Shown here: positions 50,797-59,874 of the stretch, piece after piece
Position numbering within the stretch: the first letter of the stretch is position 1
Layout of the letters: every line of letters starts with the position of its first letter
The notes under the pieces: model-generated
The model's database searches: none
What the model was told of the DNA's origin: nothing
The model's input: the letters and a program-made list of their open reading frames with translations, nothing else
Position numbers and translations under genes: made by a program
Assembly (NCBI RefSeq): GCF_042263505.1
Contig: NZ_JBHKFI010000001.1
Location: 62,001 to 126,000, forward strand
Length of the DNA: 64,000 nt
Direction: 5' to 3'
Source of the DNA: Bacillus_BE sp042263505
GTDB lineage: Bacteria; Bacillota; Bacilli; Bacillales; Cytobacillaceae

Positions 50797-51068
50797 ATAA
50801 AGTGAAACTTCCATCAGTGGGGGTTTTCGACGCACAGGACGTGCTAGTGCAGACGTAGCGATTGACGTCGCGCTTTTAGTCTGTCATACATCCCCCACTG
50901 ATGGTTAGTTGAACTTATCACGCTCATAGCGCCACGTCCTGTGGCTTCGCCTGACTAGGACGTCCTGTCCGTCGTCGGGCCTTACGGACAGTTGATCTCC
51001 CACTTATCTTCTTCGTATTCTCAGAATCTTGAAGTGAAAGTCAAAATGTCCGTTAAGAGTGGGATAAA
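50797..51068 (-). mobile_element. bcr1-like hairpin repeat, copy E (272 bp)
   Basis: Bounded by ATAAA at 50797-50801 and 51064-51068. It carries the same extra module as copy A (GTCCTAGTCAGGCGAAGCC and GAGCGTGATAAGT on its own strand) between the two core domains, plus the GACGTC-rich loop. Inner stem shows a change (CTTTCACTT for CTCCCACTT), so this copy is decaying. It ends 30 bases before the yitW start and probably forms part of the yitW leader. Confidence 0.85.
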
Positions 51069-51098
51069 ATGAGGACCAATAGATAGGAGAAAGAGTCT

Positions 51099-51407
51099 AT
51101 GGATCAAGAATTAAAGGATAGTATTATGGGGTCACTTGAATTGGTTGTGGACCCTGAATTAGGAATAGATGTTGTGAATTTAGGTTTAGTCTATGATATC
51201 AAAATGGATGAGGAAGGAATTGTGACCATTGATATGACATTGACTTCGATGGGTTGTCCACTGGCGGGTACGATTGTTGATCAAGTAAAGGCTGTTCTTG
51301 CTGATATTCCTGAAGTGAAGGGAACAGAGGTTAATATCGTTTGGAATCCACCATGGTCTAAGGATCGTATGTCAAGATATGCGAAAATTGCTTTAGGAAT
51401 TCGATAA
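51099..51407 (+). CDS. yitW: MIP18/DUF59 Fe-S assembly protein YitW
   Basis: 102 residues: 'SLELVVDPELGIDVVNLGLVYDI', 'MTLTSMGCPLAGTIVDQV' (conserved Cys) and 'IVWNPPWSKDRMSRYAK', the DUF59/SufT pattern. SufT-type proteins help load iron-sulfur clusters into target enzymes. It starts after GATAGGAGAAAG. The following YedF/DsrE gene is 15 bases away, suggesting a two-gene sulfur or cluster unit. Confidence 0.92.
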   Translation: MDQELKDSIMGSLELVVDPELGIDVVNLGLVYDIKMDEEGIVTIDMTLTSMGCPLAGTIVDQVKAVLADIPEVKGTEVNIVWNPPWSKDRMSRYAKIALGIR

Positions 51408-51422
51408 AATCAGGTGAGAAAA

Positions 51423-51761
51423 ATGAAAAACAAGGTCATTTTACTTAGCTCAAACAAATTAGGGAATGGTGATCAGGAGCTAGGTGAAAATTTGTTAGAA
51501 ACCTTCTTTACTCTATTGAAGCAACGTGAGGAACTTCCCGTAGCCATATTTTGCGTTAACAGCGGTGTTTTAGCACTCACAATTGATTCCTTGGTTTCAC
51601 TACACTTAAAGGAACTAGAGGATAAAGGCGTAGCGGTTTTAGCATGTAAAACATGTGTAGATTTTTATCAAGTAGAAGAAAAGCTTGCAGCAGGAAAAAT
51701 AAGCAGCATGGGTCATTTTATTGAACTAGCAGCGAAGTATGAAGTGATGACAATCAACTAG
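51423..51761 (+). CDS. DsrE/YedF-like sulfur-carrier domain protein
   Basis: 112 residues, 'VILLSSNKLGNGDQELGENLLETFF', 'VNSGVLALT', 'ELEDKGVAVLACKTCVDFYQVEEKLAAGKISSM', matching the C-terminal DsrE-like half of YedF (selenium/sulfur metabolism). The Cys-x-x-Cys in 'LACKTCVDFY' is where YedF proteins hold persulfide or act on it. It lacks the N-terminal TusA domain. The ATG at 51423 follows AGGTGA; GTG 51414 lies inside that site. Its role beside yitW in iron-sulfur supply is inference. Confidence 0.78.
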   Translation: MKNKVILLSSNKLGNGDQELGENLLETFFTLLKQREELPVAIFCVNSGVLALTIDSLVSLHLKELEDKGVAVLACKTCVDFYQVEEKLAAGKISSMGHFIELAAKYEVMTIN

Positions 51762-51822
51762 GATAGGGCAGAGGGATGCTTGTTCCTCTGCTTATTTTAA
51801 AAGAAAGCATAAAATTTGTCAC

Positions 51823-51852
51823 TGCCACAGTCCTTGAAACTGTGGCATTTTC
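51823..51852 (+). terminator. Terminator of the yitW operon
   Basis: TGCCACAG pairs with CTGTGGCA, followed by TTTTC. Confidence 0.85.
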
Positions 51853-51887
51853 GTTTGTGGAAAATTTAAAATAAATCTTTAAGTTTA

Positions 51888-51925
51888 AAAAAGTCGTCCA
51901 GGCAGTTTTAGCCTAGACGACTTTT
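51888..51925 (-). terminator. Terminator of narGHJI
   Basis: AAGTCGTCCAGGC faces GCCTAGACGACTT with A and T runs at either side. It ends the nar operon. Confidence 0.88.
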
Positions 51926-51931
51926 AAATGT

Positions 51932-52621
51932 TTAAAGGCTTTCTTGCTTAGGGCCGCGTTTTCGGTAGATGACATAGCTGCGTGTCAAATAACGTAGAGG
52001 AAGGCTGAATACATGGACAAGTCGTGTAAATGGCCATGCAGCAAAGATACCAAGCACTGCTAGCAAGTGAATTTTAAACCAAATAGGGACATTAGCAAGA
52101 TGGCTAGCATCAGCACGAAATGTTAAAACTCCTCTTAGCCATGGCCCAATTGTTGTCCGATAGTCAAAACCGTTTGGATTAATATTTAAGAAAGTAGCCG
52201 ACATTCCAGATAGAATGACGATACTTAAGCATACTAAAGCAACCCAATCCCCTTTAGTACTGGTTTTGATAAGACGGCGGACACTCATGCGACGATAGAG
52301 AAGAAGTAAAATTCCAACCGTTGCTGCGATTCCAGCAGGTATTCCGCCTGATAGGGCAATGATATGATATTGATGCTCTGTAATTCCCATGGATTCATAT
52401 ACTTTAATCGGAATAAGGAGCCCCATAACATGACCAAAAAAGACAAAAATAATTCCCCAGTGAAATAGATTGCTTCCCAAACGAAGAAGCTTCTTTTCTA
52501 ATAGCTCACTTGATTTTGATGTCCACCCAAATTGATCATGCTGATAACGATAAATATGTCCTCCAATAAAAATGGTCAACACAATATAAGGAAGAACTAC
52601 CCATAAAAACTGTTCGAACAT
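51932..52621 (-). CDS. narI: Respiratory nitrate reductase gamma subunit
   Basis: 229 residues, five membrane helices. The two b-type haems are bound by His residues in 'HWGIIFVFFGHVMGLL' and 'HLLAVLGIFAAWPFTRLVHVFSLP'. NarI oxidises menaquinol and passes electrons to NarH. Its start lies within the end of narJ (25-base overlap). Last gene of the operon. Confidence 0.96.
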   Translation of the reverse strand: MFEQFLWVVLPYIVLTIFIGGHIYRYQHDQFGWTSKSSELLEKKLLRLGSNLFHWGIIFVFFGHVMGLLIPIKVYESMGITEHQYHIIALSGGIPAGIAATVGILLLLYRRMSVRRLIKTSTKGDWVALVCLSIVILSGMSATFLNINPNGFDYRTTIGPWLRGVLTFRADASHLANVPIWFKIHLLAVLGIFAAWPFTRLVHVFSLPLRYLTRSYVIYRKRGPKQESL

Positions 52622-53175
52622 ATTTCTTCACTCCTCCTAACTGTTTTCGTTATTCCTGCAGCCTCCATTGCTGAAAGAACAGAAGACATGATATGACCAT
52701 ATATATTTTGTTTCGGGTCTAAATGGTCTTTAATTTCTTTAATATTAGTCATATATCTTTCAAATACAGGCTTCAGTCTTTCTTGATCAACTTGGCTTGC
52801 AAATTCAAGCATAATGGGTAAGTAATCAGGAAGTTCAGAGTCTGTTACATCGAATCCATTTAATTTGTAGCAATTCTTTAAAAAGAGGAGATCCATTCCT
52901 CTTTCCCGTTGTTCTCCGTTCGTCATGTAGGTCACGTATAGGTTTGACTTTTTTCCAAAATCAAAAGTATATACATAGGTGGAAATCAACTCGGATGAAG
53001 TTAGCTTTTTTGCTTTTTCAATAAAGGTGATAAGTCCAGCTTGTTCATTTGTTATCGATAGAGACTGAAGCTCATTTTTCACTTCTTCAAAGGAGCCAAT
53101 AAATTCTTCGTTCGGATAACTAAGCAAATAGGAGCAAAACTTGAAAATTGTTTGAATTTCATGATAACTCATCAT
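52597..53175 (-). CDS. narJ: Nitrate reductase molybdenum cofactor assembly chaperone
   Basis: 192 residues, all-helical TorD/NarJ family: 'FKFCSYLLSYPNEEFIGSFEEV', 'YVYTFDFGKKSNLYVTYMTNGEQRERG'. It binds the NarG N-terminus and guides insertion of the molybdenum cofactor before membrane docking; it is not part of the mature enzyme. It starts after AGGTGA at tandem ATGs, 55 bases after narH. Confidence 0.93.
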   Translation of the reverse strand: MMSYHEIQTIFKFCSYLLSYPNEEFIGSFEEVKNELQSLSITNEQAGLITFIEKAKKLTSSELISTYVYTFDFGKKSNLYVTYMTNGEQRERGMDLLFLKNCYKLNGFDVTDSELPDYLPIMLEFASQVDQERLKPVFERYMTNIKEIKDHLDPKQNIYGHIMSSVLSAMEAAGITKTVRRSEEICSNSFYG

Positions 53176-53230
53176 TTCACCTGCTTTCGTTTAAAATGGG
53201 ACAAAATTGACAAATATCGGGTGGTGCCTG

Positions 53231-54697
53231 TTACAATGTTCCACAAGCGCCTGGTCCACCTGCAAATGCTAGCCCACAGCTTCCTTGTTCATCGTAAAGA
53301 TCGGCTACTTGTTCACGGTGAGAAGCAGGGATGACGAAGCGATCTTCGTATTTTGCAATAGCTAGTAAGCGATACATATCTTGGATATCTTGTTCTGTTA
53401 AATCAAGAGATTCCACTAAATCAATATTTGGTTTCTTATTAGTTTGCTGGCTTCTCATATAGGTTCTCATAACTGCCATTTTCTTCAATACAGTACGAAT
53501 ATGACTTTCATCTCCAGCTGTTAAAAGATTGGCCAAATATTCAATTGGAATTCTCATTTGATCAATAGCCGGGAAGATATCTTCTGCATCAGAGCTGGAA
53601 CCAACACCCTCAAACATGTTCATGATTGGGCTAAGCGGTGGAATATACCAAACCATTGGCATTGTTCGGTATTCTGGATGAAGCGGAAGGGCAATCTTCC
53701 AATCAATAATCATTTTATAGATAGGAGATTTTTGAGCCGCTTCGATAAATTCCATCGGGATGCCTTCTTCTTTTGCCTTAGCCACTACTTCTGGGTCATG
53801 GGGATCTAAGAAGATTTCTAATTGAGAATGATAAAGATCCTTTTCATCAGCAAGAGCTGCTTCTTGTACTTTATCAGCGTCATAGAGCATGACACCTAAA
53901 TAGCGGATACGTCCGACACATGTTTCAGAGCAGATGGTTGGCATTCCTGCTTCAATACGAGGGAAGCATAATGTACACTTTTCTGCTTTATTGGTTTGCC
54001 AGTTAAAATAAACCTTTTTATAAGGGCAAGAAGATACACAATGTCTCCATGCGCGGCAAGCATTTTGATCAACAAGAACAATTCCATCTTCATCACGCTT
54101 ATACATCGCACCAGATGGACATGCACTGACACAGGCAGGGTTAATACAATGCTCACAAATCCTTGGTAAATACATCATGAAGACATCTTCAAATTCAGTT
54201 CGTATTTGGTTTTCCATTTTTGTCACATTTGGGTCCTGTAATCCAGTAATGTGACCTCCTGCGAGATCATCCTCCCAGTTTGGTCCCCAAAGAATTTCCA
54301 TAAACTCGCCTGTAAGTGCTGATTTTGGACGAGCAACAGGTTGTGTTTTTTTTTCCGGGCTATTAGTTAAGGTCTCGTAGTCATAATTCCATGGCTCATA
54401 ATAATCATCAATCGTTGGTAAATTCGGATTGTAAAATAAATTGAGTAAACGATTGGTCTTTGTACCTGATTTTAATTGGAGCTTCCCGTTCTTGACTTCC
54501 CAGCCTCCACGATAAAGGTCCTGGTCCTCCCAACGCTTTGGGTACCCAATGCCAGGCTTCGTTTCGACATTGTTAAAATACATATATTCTGCACCTGGAC
54601 GATTTGTCCAGGTGTTTTTGCATGTCACACTGCAAGTATGACAGCCGATACATTTATCTAAATTCATGACCATTCCGATCTGTGCTTTAATCTTCAA
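53231..54697 (-). CDS. narH: Respiratory nitrate reductase beta subunit
   Basis: 488 residues. Four Fe-S cluster motifs: 'CIGCHTCSVTC', 'CEHCINPACVSAC', 'CRAWRHCVSSC' (Trp replacing one Cys, giving the 3Fe-4S cluster typical of NarH), and 'CTLCFPRIEAGMPTICSETC'. It relays electrons from NarI to NarG. The TTG at 54697 lies nine bases after AAGGAGG and gives the family start 'MKIKAQIGMVMNLDKC'; the longer frame to 54706 begins right at the ribosome site. It overlaps narG by 11 bases. Confidence 0.96.
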   Translation of the reverse strand: MKIKAQIGMVMNLDKCIGCHTCSVTCKNTWTNRPGAEYMYFNNVETKPGIGYPKRWEDQDLYRGGWEVKNGKLQLKSGTKTNRLLNLFYNPNLPTIDDYYEPWNYDYETLTNSPEKKTQPVARPKSALTGEFMEILWGPNWEDDLAGGHITGLQDPNVTKMENQIRTEFEDVFMMYLPRICEHCINPACVSACPSGAMYKRDEDGIVLVDQNACRAWRHCVSSCPYKKVYFNWQTNKAEKCTLCFPRIEAGMPTICSETCVGRIRYLGVMLYDADKVQEAALADEKDLYHSQLEIFLDPHDPEVVAKAKEEGIPMEFIEAAQKSPIYKMIIDWKIALPLHPEYRTMPMVWYIPPLSPIMNMFEGVGSSSDAEDIFPAIDQMRIPIEYLANLLTAGDESHIRTVLKKMAVMRTYMRSQQTNKKPNIDLVESLDLTEQDIQDMYRLLAIAKYEDRFVIPASHREQVADLYDEQGSCGLAFAGGPGACGTL

Positions 54698-57600
54698 GCC
54701 AATCAACCTCCTTCAGCTTACGGATAACAACGTTGACATCCCGTTGATTTCCCGTTGGTCCGTAATAGTTAAAGCCATAGCTTAGTTGCGCATATCCACC
54801 AATCATATGAGTTGGTTTGACGTGTATACGTGTAGGACTATTATGAGTTCCACCACGATTGCTTGTTAGTTTTGTACCAGGTACATTTATGTGACGGTCT
54901 TGGGCATGGTGCATAAAGGCCATTCCTCTTGGAATTCTATGAGAGACAACCGCTCTTGCGACAACGACACCATTGCGGTTAAAGCACTCAATCCAGTCAT
55001 TATCCTCCACACCAACTTCATGAGCATCATCTTTGTTCATCCAAACCGTTGGGCCTCCACGGAATAGGGTAAGCATTGGCTGGGAATCAAAGTACATGCT
55101 ATGAATCGACCATTTATTATGTGGGGTTAGATAGTTTAAGACAATCTCTTTTCCTTCTGCTTCCGGACGATTTTTTCTAAATGGCTTCGGTTGAAGAATT
55201 GGTTTAAAGGTTGCCATAGCTTCTCCAAATTCGTGCATCATCTCGTGATCGACATAGAAGGACTGTCTTCCCGTTATCGTTCTCCATGGGATAAGTCGTT
55301 CCACGTTGGTTGTAAACGGAGAATAACGGCGACCACCTTTTTCAGAGCCACTGAAGGCAGGAGAAGTGATGACGGTTTTTGGTTGTGCTGTAATTTGTGC
55401 AAAAGTAAAGCATTCTTCTTCTCTTTCGGCAGCTAAATCAACTAACTCAAGATCTGTTCTTTTTTCAAGGGCTTCCCATGCCTTAACGGCCATTCTTCCA
55501 TTTGAGGTAGAGGAAAGAGTTAAAATTGCTTCACAGGCACTTTTAGCTTTTTCAATACTTGGGTAGCCGTCTGCAATTCCACCTTGATGAGTGCCAAGAA
55601 CTTTTTTCAGCTTTTCGTACTCTTCTTCTGCAGACCAAGTGATTCCTTTTATTCCATAAGGGGCGTTCTTCACATTAGGTCCTAGAGTAATCATCTTGTC
55701 ATAAATTAGTTTGTAATCTCTTTCCACAACATGGATTTGCGGCATGGTTTTACCTGGAACCGGTTCACATTCACCTTTGCTCCAATCTTTAATGGCACCA
55801 AGTGGCTGCGCCATCTCTTGTGGTGTATCGTGCAGTAATGGAGTAGCTACCACTTCCTTCAATGGATCCATATCGAGTGATGCTGCCATTTCAGACACGG
55901 TTTTCGCAAGAGACTTAAAGATATCCCAATCGGATCGAGCTTCCCATGGAGTAGAAATAGCCGGATTAAATGGATGGATAAATGGATGCATATCGGTACT
56001 ATTTAAATCGTGTTTTTCATACCAAGTTGCAGCAGGTAGGATCACGTCTGAATAAAGGCCGGTACCCGCCATACGGAAATCTAAATCTATTAATAAATCA
56101 ATTTTTCCTTCGGCTGCTTTGTCGCGCCATTTCACTTCCTCTGGTCTTAATGAATCCTCGTCGTCGTTTAATACTCCACTTGTCGTTCCTAATAAATGCT
56201 TTAAGAAATACTCATGTCCTTTACCTGAACTAGAAATTAAGTTTGAACGCCAAACGAATAAATTTCTTGGGAAGTTTACTGGATTATCAGGATCTTCAAT
56301 GGCAAATTGCAATTCGCGTTCTTTTAATTTATTCGCAACAAATTGGCCTACGTCTTCCGCAGTTTTTGCTCCAGCTGCCTCCGCTTCTTTATAAAGGTCA
56401 ATTCCATTTTGGTTAAACGTTGGATAGGAAGGGAGCCAACCAAGTCTAGCTGCCATCACATTATAATCAGCATAGTGATCATAACGCGCTTTTTCATGAA
56501 TTGGCGAAATATGTTCACTAACTGGCTGATCCTCATATCTCCATTGATCTGTTGTAAAATAGAAGAAGGAGGTTCCATTTTGTAATTTGGCTTGTGCACC
56601 CCAATCTTTGGCGGTTGCAATGGTTTGCCAGCCTTCAACAGGTCTTAATTTTTCTTGACCAACATAATGAGCCCAGCCTCCGCCGTTAACACCTTGTGCT
56701 CCGACAAATAAAACGAGATTAAGCACTGCTCGGTAAATCGTATCAGAGTTGAACCAGTGATTGATTCCGGCACCAACAATAATCATGGAGCGACCATTTG
56801 TATCAAGGGCATTTTGCGCAAATTCGCGTGCAATTTTGGTTACAAGGTCTTGTTTAACACCTGTAATCGCTTCTTGCCAAGCTGGTGTAAAAGGAATATT
56901 GTCAGTTAATTCTTTGGCAACCTCACCGCCAAGTCCATGATCGACACCATAGTTTGCTAGTGTTAAATCATACACAGTTGTTGTATAGAAAACTTCGCCG
57001 TTATTTTCTATTTTTTTCATTGGAACATTGCGATAAAGCACTTCATTTCCTTCGTGGGAGAAGTAAGGAATTTTTACAGAAGCAATTTCCTCTTCAATTC
57101 CTTTAAATGACAGTCTAGGATTGATGCTTTCTCCTGTTTCTTCATCAATCATTTTTAAGTTCCATTTTGCTTTATCTTCCCAACGTGCCCCCATTGTTCC
57201 GTGAGGGATAACCAATTTTTCATTATTTTCATTGAAAAGGACCGGCTTGAATTCACCATTTTCTGTTGCTTTGCCAAGATCTGCTGCGTTTAAGAAGCGA
57301 TCTGGAATAAAGTGATCCCCGTCCTTTTTCAATGTAACGACGAAAGGAAAGTCCGTATACTGTTTTGCATAATTGATGAAATATTCATGTTGATTATCAA
57401 CATAAAACTCCTTCAGTATGACATGACCCATGGCCATTGCTAGTGCTCCGTCGGCCCCTTGCTTTACTTTTAGCCAGTCATCTGAGAATTTAGTAGACTC
57501 AGCGTAATCAGGACTCACAGAAACCACCTTTGTCCCACGATAGCGTACCTCTGCAAGGAAGTGGGCATCTGGCGTGCGTGTTTGTGGAACGTTTGAGCCC

Positions 57601-58367
57601 CAAGTCATAATATAGCCTGAGTTATACCAGTCGCTACTTTCAGGTACGTCTGTTTGATCTCCCCAAATTTGCGGTGAAGCAGGTGGAAGGTCAGCATACC
57701 AGTCATAGAAGCTTAGCATTGGTCCGCCCATTAATGACATAAAGCGTGATCCAGAGGCATAACTAACCATGGACATTGCAGGGATTGGTGTAAAACCAAC
57801 GTTGCGGTCAGGTCCATATTTAAGGACAGTATAAAGCGTAGACGCTGCGACAAGCTTTAATACTTCATCCCAATCTGCACGAACCAAACCACCTTTTCCG
57901 CGTGCTTGCTTATATTTGCCTGCCTTTTCAGGGTTTTCGACAATGCTTTTCCAAGCATCTAAAGGAGTGGTATTTTCCTTTAGGGCTTCACGCCACATTT
58001 CTAATAAAATTCCGCGAACATATGGATATTTCACACGCAGAGGACTGTAAATATACCAGGAAAAGCTTGCTCCACGAGGGCATCCGCGTGGTTCAAAATC
58101 AGGCATGTCAGGTCCTGTAGATGGGTAGTCCAATTGTTGGCCTTCCCAGGTGACGATCCCATCTTTTACATAAATGTTCCAACTACAAGAACCTGTGCAG
58201 TTAACACCATGAGTGGAACGAATGACTTTGTCATGCTGCCATCTTTGACGATAGGCCTGCTCCCAGTCACGATTTTCATAGGTTGTTTGACTATGATTAT
58301 TCGCTTGTTTTTCTATTGGAGTTAAATATTTTAAGCGATTTTGTATAGGTGAACGCTTCTTTTTCAT
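54687..58367 (-). CDS. narG: Respiratory nitrate reductase alpha subunit
   Basis: 1226 residues, full NarG length. The N-terminal cluster binds through His and Cys in 'HGVNCTGSCSWNIYV'; molybdenum is held by an Asp in the 'YDWYADLP' region, and pterin motifs such as 'GSNVPQTRTPDAHF' and the C-terminal 'HGLGGEVAKEL' follow. No twin-Arg export signal is seen, so it faces the cytoplasm and reduces nitrate to nitrite with MGD cofactor. It starts after AGGAGAG and is preceded by an Fnr-type promoter shared with the divergent radical SAM gene. Confidence 0.97.
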   Translation of the reverse strand: MKKKRSPIQNRLKYLTPIEKQANNHSQTTYENRDWEQAYRQRWQHDKVIRSTHGVNCTGSCSWNIYVKDGIVTWEGQQLDYPSTGPDMPDFEPRGCPRGASFSWYIYSPLRVKYPYVRGILLEMWREALKENTTPLDAWKSIVENPEKAGKYKQARGKGGLVRADWDEVLKLVAASTLYTVLKYGPDRNVGFTPIPAMSMVSYASGSRFMSLMGGPMLSFYDWYADLPPASPQIWGDQTDVPESSDWYNSGYIMTWGSNVPQTRTPDAHFLAEVRYRGTKVVSVSPDYAESTKFSDDWLKVKQGADGALAMAMGHVILKEFYVDNQHEYFINYAKQYTDFPFVVTLKKDGDHFIPDRFLNAADLGKATENGEFKPVLFNENNEKLVIPHGTMGARWEDKAKWNLKMIDEETGESINPRLSFKGIEEEIASVKIPYFSHEGNEVLYRNVPMKKIENNGEVFYTTTVYDLTLANYGVDHGLGGEVAKELTDNIPFTPAWQEAITGVKQDLVTKIAREFAQNALDTNGRSMIIVGAGINHWFNSDTIYRAVLNLVLFVGAQGVNGGGWAHYVGQEKLRPVEGWQTIATAKDWGAQAKLQNGTSFFYFTTDQWRYEDQPVSEHISPIHEKARYDHYADYNVMAARLGWLPSYPTFNQNGIDLYKEAEAAGAKTAEDVGQFVANKLKERELQFAIEDPDNPVNFPRNLFVWRSNLISSSGKGHEYFLKHLLGTTSGVLNDDEDSLRPEEVKWRDKAAEGKIDLLIDLDFRMAGTGLYSDVILPAATWYEKHDLNSTDMHPFIHPFNPAISTPWEARSDWDIFKSLAKTVSEMAASLDMDPLKEVVATPLLHDTPQEMAQPLGAIKDWSKGECEPVPGKTMPQIHVVERDYKLIYDKMITLGPNVKNAPYGIKGITWSAEEEYEKLKKVLGTHQGGIADGYPSIEKAKSACEAILTLSSTSNGRMAVKAWEALEKRTDLELVDLAAEREEECFTFAQITAQPKTVITSPAFSGSEKGGRRYSPFTTNVERLIPWRTITGRQSFYVDHEMMHEFGEAMATFKPILQPKPFRKNRPEAEGKEIVLNYLTPHNKWSIHSMYFDSQPMLTLFRGGPTVWMNKDDAHEVGVEDNDWIECFNRNGVVVARAVVSHRIPRGMAFMHHAQDRHINVPGTKLTSNRGGTHNSPTRIHVKPTHMIGGYAQLSYGFNYYGPTGNQRDVNVVIRKLKEVDWLED

Positions 58368-58485
58368 TAAAATCTCTCCTATTCATTGAAATATCCAACC
58401 AAAATAAATCGGGTATGAGTTAGGAGTTTTGGTGGACTGCCACCAGGCATCCCAATTGGTCATTTCATTTCCTTCTTTATGACCA

Positions 58486-58528
58486 ATTTATCAATGTGTT
58501 GATATTGGAAACAGTGAAGTACTTCACA
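58486..58528 (-). promoter_or_regulatory. Fnr-dependent promoter of narGHJI
   Basis: Box TGTGA-AGTACT-TCACT (58528-58513, minus), then -10 ATAAAT at 58491-58486. The centre is 41.5 bases before the inferred start, the class II activator position. B. subtilis Fnr recognises TGTGA-N6-TCACA. Confidence 0.75.
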
Positions 58529-58590
58529 ATAAACTTTTTTGACACAAAATAGACACAAAGTAGAAATTGAATGGAGTTAATGAAATTGGT

Positions 58591-58633
58591 TGTGAGTTAG
58601 TTCACTTATTTGAGTATGGATAACCATTATAAT
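58591..58633 (+). promoter_or_regulatory. Fnr-dependent promoter of the radical SAM gene
   Basis: Box TGTGA-GTTAGT-TCACT (58591-58606) and TATAAT (58628-58633), centre at -41.5 with start near 58640. It is back to back with the narG promoter about 70 bases away. Confidence 0.78.
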
Positions 58634-58678
58634 TAGCATGGAAAAATGACCTACAGAAGTAATAAGGAGGCGCTACCG

Positions 58679-59797
58679 ATGGTATTTGGTAGAGATTTTA
58701 ATAAGGATCCTTTTATTGTCATTTGGGAGCTTACCAGGGCTTGTCAGCTTAAATGCTTGCATTGTCGAGCAGAGGCACAATATAAAAGAGACCCAAGGGA
58801 ATTAACCTTTGAAGAAGGAAAAAGGTTAGTTGATTCAATATATGAAATGAATAATCCAATGCTTGTTTTTACAGGTGGAGATCCATTAATGCGGGAGGAT
58901 GTCTTTAATATTGCAGAATACGCAGTGAAAAAGGGAATCCGTGTTTCCATGACACCGAGTGCGACTCCAAATGTCACGAAAGAAGCAATTGAAAGGGCCA
59001 AAGAGGTAGGCTTATCTAGATGGGCGTTTAGTCTAGATGGTCATAATGCGGAAATTCATGATCATTTTCGTGGAACTGCAGGGTCTTTTGATTTAACAAT
59101 GGAAAGAATAAAGTATTTGCATGAGTTGGAAATTCCAGTGCAAATTAATACTGTTATTTCAAGGTATAATGTCGATTATTTAGACGAAATGGCGGAATTG
59201 GTAGAGAAATTGGATTGTGTATTATGGAGTGTCTTTTTCTTAGTCCCAACTGGAAGAGGGCAGGAAAAGGATATGATTTCTCCTGTCGAGCATGAATTGG
59301 TGTTTACATGGTTATATCACTTAAGCAAGAGGGTTTCTTTTGATATTAAGACAACAGCTGCACAGCATTATCGACGGGTTGTGATCCAGAACAAAATGAG
59401 AGAAGCAAAAGGCCAAATTGATGAAATTCAATACTTAGATGCTTTAACCAGTCAAGGCTTGACTGGTTCTATTGATGGCTTGGGAAGAGCGCCTAAAGGG
59501 GTTAATGATGGAAATGGCTTTGTGTTTATTTCTCATATAGGTGATGTTTATCCAAGTGGGTTACTTCCGATAAAGGCTGGAAACGTAAGAGAAACGAGTC
59601 TTGCAGAGATTTACCGCGAATCGCCAATATTTAAAAATTTGCGTAACCCAGATTTATATAAAGGAAAATGTGGGGTATGTGAGTTTCGTCATGTTTGTGG
59701 CGGATCACGTTCAAGAGCCTATGCGATGACAGGGGACTATATGGAAAGTGAACCATTTTGCGTTTATATCCCGAAAGCATTGCGAAAAAAGAATTAG
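58679..59797 (+). CDS. Radical SAM/SPASM protein (NirJ/AhbD-like, TIGR04053 type)
   Basis: 372 residues. Radical SAM cluster 'CQLKCLHC' near the N-terminus, SAM-binding 'FTGGDPLMREDVF', and a C-terminal SPASM region 'CGVCEFRHVCGG' to 'ESEPFC' for auxiliary clusters. NirJ and AhbD act on side chains of haem precursors (haem d1 or haem b synthesis). Placement beside nar under an Fnr promoter hints at a role in anaerobic haem or cofactor maturation, but no other haem d1 genes are visible. The ATG at 58679 is eight bases after AAGGAGG; the frame to 58646 has no ribosome site. Confidence 0.82.
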   Translation: MVFGRDFNKDPFIVIWELTRACQLKCLHCRAEAQYKRDPRELTFEEGKRLVDSIYEMNNPMLVFTGGDPLMREDVFNIAEYAVKKGIRVSMTPSATPNVTKEAIERAKEVGLSRWAFSLDGHNAEIHDHFRGTAGSFDLTMERIKYLHELEIPVQINTVISRYNVDYLDEMAELVEKLDCVLWSVFFLVPTGRGQEKDMISPVEHELVFTWLYHLSKRVSFDIKTTAAQHYRRVVIQNKMREAKGQIDEIQYLDALTSQGLTGSIDGLGRAPKGVNDGNGFVFISHIGDVYPSGLLPIKAGNVRETSLAEIYRESPIFKNLRNPDLYKGKCGVCEFRHVCGGSRSRAYAMTGDYMESEPFCVYIPKALRKKN

Positions 59798-59806
59798 ACA
59801 ACAAAA

Positions 59807-59829
59807 GTGGAGGCTTTTATGGCCTCCAC
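59807..59829. terminator. Hairpin between the radical SAM gene and fnr
   Basis: GTGGAGGC pairs with GCCTCCAC. No long T run follows in either direction, so termination strength is uncertain. Confidence 0.6.
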
Positions 59830-59874
59830 GTTAACAGAATTTTTATTAAGAAAATTTAAATAATTAGCTGCCCA

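Noticed and set aside
4125..51068. Repeats considered as a CRISPR array or as tandem regulatory arrays
   Set aside because: Copies are single, 10-15 kb apart, in both orientations, with TTTAT flanks and no spacers or cas genes.
58646..58678. Upstream ATG for the radical SAM protein
   Set aside because: It has no ribosome site and lies only six bases after the inferred transcription start; ATG 58679 follows AAGGAGG.
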